Shown here: positions 23,516 to 26,569 of the stretch, one piece after another
How the letters are laid out: each line of letters begins with the position of its first letter
How positions within the stretch are numbered: position 1 is the stretch's first letter
Source: Alphaproteobacteria bacterium
Lineage (GTDB): Bacteria > Pseudomonadota > Alphaproteobacteria > Rhizobiales > Devosiaceae
Direction of reading: 5' to 3'
DNA: 26,569 bases
Assembly: GCA_024279575.1 (NCBI GenBank)
Contig: JAJRRJ010000072.1
Span: 1-26,569, forward strand
The notes under the pieces: model-generated
Databases searched by the model: none
Seen by the model: only the letters and a program-made list of their open reading frames with translations
Told to the model about the DNA's origin: nothing
Program-made: the position numbers and the translations under genes

Positions 23516-24646
23516 GTGTCAGAAAACTCTGACTTTACAGGAGAGAACCCCTATGGGGGTAGTGGAAATCCGAATTTGGCTTCCAGCCAGAACTGGATCA
23601 TTCCATTCCTCTCTAACAAGTTGATATTTTTAGGTTTTATTACCTCAATTGTGCTTGGGTTTTCGAGCATTGTGGTGGTGGCTTTGGCCCCCTCCCTAAT
23701 GTCGACCCATGTCATTGTATGGGGCAACATCGCTCTGTTTTCACTGATATCCACGTTGGTATATATTCTTTATCAGCGCGCAGGCACCAAAACGATGCCC
23801 ACTGCTCAAACAGAGGCGCCGATCGGCGCAATAGAGCGCATGCAGATGCAAATTGCTGAACTTGAGGCGGAAAAAAAGGAATTGCGCCGCGCATTTCACG
23901 AAGCGCAAATTCGTGCCGAGGATGCGCGAACATCCAAGGCCGCATTTCTGGCCCATCTCAACCACGACATTCGCACTCCCCTCAATCACATTATCGGATT
24001 TGCTGATCTGGTAAGCCATCAGGCCTTTGGCCCCTTGGGAGACAAACGCTATCTGAGTTATATCAGGGATATTAAAAAGTCGGGCGAAGGGTTGCTCAAT
24101 TCAGTGAGCGATGTTCTGGAACTGGCACAATTGGAAAACGGACAAAGAATTCTGGCAAATGAAGAAATTCGTGTTGAGGATCTTTTAAGCAGCCTCAAGG
24201 CACGATTTGAAGGGCGCGCCAAACGCTGCGCGGTTTCGCTAGAGGTCACTTGTTTTTGCCCCGCGGTACTTTATGGGGATCGAATAGGATATGAACGTCT
24301 GTTACAAAATATTTTGGACAATGCGTTCAGGTTTACCCCGGCGGGTGGAAAAATCCAACTTGCTGCATGGATGGCAGATGATGGCGTGGTGCTTGAAGTT
24401 ACAGACACTGGAATTGGCATTTCCAAAAAGCGACTAAGCAAGCTTTTGCAACCATTTTCCAAGAGAAGCCCCAACCTGGCAAACGAACATAACGGCATGG
24501 GCCTTGGGCTGGCTATTGCCCGCTCCGTTGCAGAGTTAAGCGGAGGGGAACTGGTTATTGACAGCACGCCCTCGATCGGGACCACAGTTGCTGTCTCATT
24601 ACCCATCAACCCCCAAACCCAACAGGGGCAGGACAGAGCCGCTTAG
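23516..24646 (+). CDS. Membrane-bound sensor histidine kinase, PleC/DivJ/PdhS-like
   Basis: This is a 376-residue two-component sensor with two membrane segments (about 35-57 and 64-88), almost no periplasmic loop, a coiled-coil linker (104-140) and a standard kinase core. The phospho-acceptor is H150 in AHLNHDIRTPLN; FGPLGDKRYLSYIRDIKKSGEGLL is the pattern of PleC/DivJ/PdhS dimerisation domains in alphaproteobacteria. The ATPase shows the N box QNILDNAFRFTP (264-275), G1 DTGIGI (297-302) and G2 GMGLGLAI (327-334). There is no PAS or other sensor domain. GTG at 23516 is supported by AAGGAAG seven bases upstream. No response regulator is adjacent. The 171 bases upstream hold an AT-rich dyad (23344-23357) just after pepN but no clear terminator. 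Confidence 0.9.
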   Translation: MSENSDFTGENPYGGSGNPNLASSQNWIIPFLSNKLIFLGFITSIVLGFSSIVVVALAPSLMSTHVIVWGNIALFSLISTLVYILYQRAGTKTMPTAQTEAPIGAIERMQMQIAELEAEKKELRRAFHEAQIRAEDARTSKAAFLAHLNHDIRTPLNHIIGFADLVSHQAFGPLGDKRYLSYIRDIKKSGEGLLNSVSDVLELAQLENGQRILANEEIRVEDLLSSLKARFEGRAKRCAVSLEVTCFCPAVLYGDRIGYERLLQNILDNAFRFTPAGGKIQLAAWMADDGVVLEVTDTGIGISKKRLSKLLQPFSKRSPNLANEHNGMGLGLAIARSVAELSGGELVIDSTPSIGTTVAVSLPINPQTQQGQDRAA

Positions 24647-26569
24647 CAGTTTTCGGCAAACCAGTTTTTGCTGGCCTTTATTACTATCTTTTTCATCTGG
24701 GCCACCTCATTTTCAAGTCGGGCGAAATCGGGATAGTTGGTGAGCCGGGACAAAAGGGCCTTAAAGGCATCGGTCCAGTTTTTATCTAAAAACGGGTTAA
24801 CCAGACACGCACTGGTGATTTGTACCATTGCTGACATAAGCTCATAAATGTCAGCCAGTTTTTCTCCACCCTTCAGCTGATTTTCCTTACTCAAAAAGCG
24901 GAGAATGCCGGCGGTATCGCGCCGCAAAGGCATGGGGATATTTCCATGCAAAAGCACACCGGACTGGGCAATAAACTCAAGATCAATCCACCCGCCCTCA
25001 ACCAGTTTGAAATCAAAGTCATGGCGGGCAGGCCGTTCGCGCAGGAGCCGGGCGCGCATATCAACAACATCTGCAATAATTTGCTTATTGTCGCGTGCAG
25101 CGGCAAGGACACGCGCGATATTGTCGTTGATTTTTGTCTCAAATCCATTGTCAGCAAAAACCACTCTTGCTCTGGTCAGGGCCTGATGCTCCCAAGTCCA
25201 GGCTTTTTCCATCTGGTATTTTGTGAAGGCGGAAAGGGATGTGGCCAGCGGCCCTGCATTTCCTGAGGGACGCAAGCGCATATCAAGTTCATACAACACC
25301 CCCTGAGCTGTTTGTGCTGAGAGGGCGGCAATCAGTCGCTGGGTCAGACGAGTGAAATATAGTGAAGTCGCAAGGGGCTTTCCCCCATCAGAGTGCACGA
25401 CATCCCCGGGCACATCATAAAGCAATATTACATCAATATCTGAGGAGACATTCATCTGCTCACTGCCAAGTTTTCCAAACGCCAACAGGGCAACTTTTGC
25501 GCCGGCAACCTTACCATGGCGTTTTTCAAACAGTTCCCGGACATGTTCAAAAAGGCGATCAAGCAGGGTTTGCGCCAGATTAGCGAATTGAATTGCGGCA
25601 AGGTTTGGCGTAATTGAGCCAGAAATCAACCCGGCAGAAATCAGAAATTTTTGTTCCTGCCCAACAATGCGGGCGCGGTCAATAACCTCTTCAAAACTTC
25701 GCGCCTCGACCAGAAAACCATCAACTTTAGTTCTTAAGGTTACAGGATCGACTATTTCTGCGGTGCGGGCGGGATCAATCAGCCCATCCAAAACATGGGC
25801 CCGACGAATAACTGCTTCAGCCATTTTTGGCGCAGAGGCCATAAAGGCCACCAGCAAGTGACACAATTGTTCCTGGGAACGCAGCATGGCAAACAATTGC
25901 AGCCCGGCGGGAAGGCGGGAAAGAAAATCATCAAAGCGCTTCAAAGCTTTATCCGCATTCCCAGCCTTTGCTATCGTTTGCAAAAGCGTAGGTATCAACT
26001 CTGTCAAATGGGCACGCGCGGCAGCAGCACGGGTGGCGACATAGCCTCCATATTGCCATTTCCGAATAGTGGATGATGCAAGTTGGGGGGATGAAAAGCC
26101 AAGGTCACAAAGCGTTTCAAGGGTCGCAGGATCATCATCTGTGCCAGTAAAAACAAGGCTGCCAGATTGAGTTGAAAGGGCGTTTTTGTCCACAAACAGG
26201 TTTGTATAGTTTGTGCTTACGGTCCCCAGTGCGGCACGGTATTCTGTTTCAAAGGCGTCCAGGGTAGCAAACCCCATCAGGCAGGCGATAGCATTCAGGG
26301 TTTCTGTATCTTGTGGCAAAGTATGGGTTTGTTGATCGTTGATCATCTGCACGCGGTTTTCAACGGCGCGCAAAAACCAGTAGGCTGCACCCATTTCAGT
26401 TGCAGTTTTATGAGAAATCCAGTTGTTATTTGCCAACTCATCAAGGGCATCAGTGGTGGGGATAACCCGAAGATTTGCCTCACGTCCGCCCGCAATCAAC
26501 TGTTGAGTCTGGGCAAAAAACTCAATTTCGCGAATGCCTCCCCTCCCCAGTTTGACATTGTGGCCCGCC
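24643..26569 (-). CDS. glnE: Glutamine synthetase adenylyltransferase/deadenylase, C-terminal two thirds
   Basis: GlnE attaches AMP to, and removes it from, the main glutamine synthetase in response to PII status. The gene enters from the right edge: the frame is open to the last base, and the first visible residues include KLGRGGIREIEFFAQ, the end of the N-terminal deadenylase domain. An apparent start at 26499 is an internal TTG, not a real start. The C-terminal adenylyltransferase domain shows FGKLGSEQMNVSSDIDVILLY (about 25420-25485), MRLRPSGNAGPLATS, EKAWTWEHQALTRARVV (about 25156-25210) and VEGGWIDLEFIAQ (about 24956-24996). About 641 residues are present. The TAA at 24643 overlaps the stop codon of the convergent kinase gene. 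Confidence 0.95.
   Translation of the reverse strand, partial: AGHNVKLGRGGIREIEFFAQTQQLIAGGREANLRVIPTTDALDELANNNWISHKTATEMGAAYWFLRAVENRVQMINDQQTHTLPQDTETLNAIACLMGFATLDAFETEYRAALGTVSTNYTNLFVDKNALSTQSGSLVFTGTDDDPATLETLCDLGFSSPQLASSTIRKWQYGGYVATRAAAARAHLTELIPTLLQTIAKAGNADKALKRFDDFLSRLPAGLQLFAMLRSQEQLCHLLVAFMASAPKMAEAVIRRAHVLDGLIDPARTAEIVDPVTLRTKVDGFLVEARSFEEVIDRARIVGQEQKFLISAGLISGSITPNLAAIQFANLAQTLLDRLFEHVRELFEKRHGKVAGAKVALLAFGKLGSEQMNVSSDIDVILLYDVPGDVVHSDGGKPLATSLYFTRLTQRLIAALSAQTAQGVLYELDMRLRPSGNAGPLATSLSAFTKYQMEKAWTWEHQALTRARVVFADNGFETKINDNIARVLAAARDNKQIIADVVDMRARLLRERPARHDFDFKLVEGGWIDLEFIAQSGVLLHGNIPMPLRRDTAGILRFLSKENQLKGGEKLADIYELMSAMVQITSACLVNPFLDKNWTDAFKALLSRLTNYPDFARLENEVAQMKKIVIKASKNWFAENC

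Noticed and set aside
23412..23624. Open frame of 70 codons between pepN and the histidine kinase gene
   Set aside because: It has no ribosome binding site, overlaps the kinase gene by over 100 bases in another frame and matches nothing I recognise.
26437..26499. Apparent start of glnE inside the window
   Set aside because: The first codon is an internal TTG (leucine); the same frame continues with GlnE-like sequence to the right edge.

Overview
The window reads as ordinary chromosomal sequence of an alphaproteobacterium, most likely of the Hyphomicrobiales (Rhizobiales) type. The evidence is gene content: a PuuA/SpuC polyamine locus, an alphaproteobacterial class II aldolase beside class I fructose bisphosphatase, ATP-type PEP carboxykinase with a LacI-family regulator, a PleC/DivJ/PdhS-like histidine kinase and GlnE. 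Base composition looks near 50% GC by eye. Genes are densely packed and no gap reaches 300 bases. I see no rRNA, tRNA, CRISPR array, IS element, phage gene or integrase.

Region 1 (1-6401) is a polyamine uptake and breakdown locus built around one divergent control region (about 2680-2801). Leftward run puuA (gamma-glutamylputrescine synthetase), potF (periplasmic polyamine binder) and potG (transporter ATPase, cut by the left edge). Rightward run a GntR/FCD regulator, a GabD-like succinate-semialdehyde dehydrogenase and a SpuC-like polyamine:pyruvate aminotransferase. Together they could import putrescine, channel it to GABA-level intermediates and oxidise succinate semialdehyde to succinate. 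PuuB, PuuC and PuuD are not in the window.

Region 2 (6407-12141, all leftward) carries an NnrU-family membrane protein and a gluconeogenesis block: a LacI-family regulator, pckA, fba and fbp. Two LacI-type palindromes and a hairpin holding a Shine-Dalgarno sequence lie just upstream of pckA. Related half-sites lie upstream of the regulator gene, and a different perfect palindrome lies upstream of fba. This is the most regulation-rich part of the window.

Region 3 (12361-20493, all leftward) holds a family 2 glycosyltransferase with a TauE/SafE-type exporter, then a likely operon of M20 dipeptidase, an unrecognised 61-residue acidic protein and a three-part TRAP transporter (DctQ, DctM, DctP), with two 4-base ATGA stop/start overlaps. 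Upstream is a fused ABC exporter half-transporter.

Region 4 (20702-26569) has pepN and a membrane-bound histidine kinase on the plus strand, and glnE on the minus strand, cut by the right edge. The kinase and glnE stop codons overlap. Nothing here is clearly a new biological system. The best leads are the pckA control region, the peptidase/small-protein/TRAP operon and a few substitutions at conserved enzyme positions.
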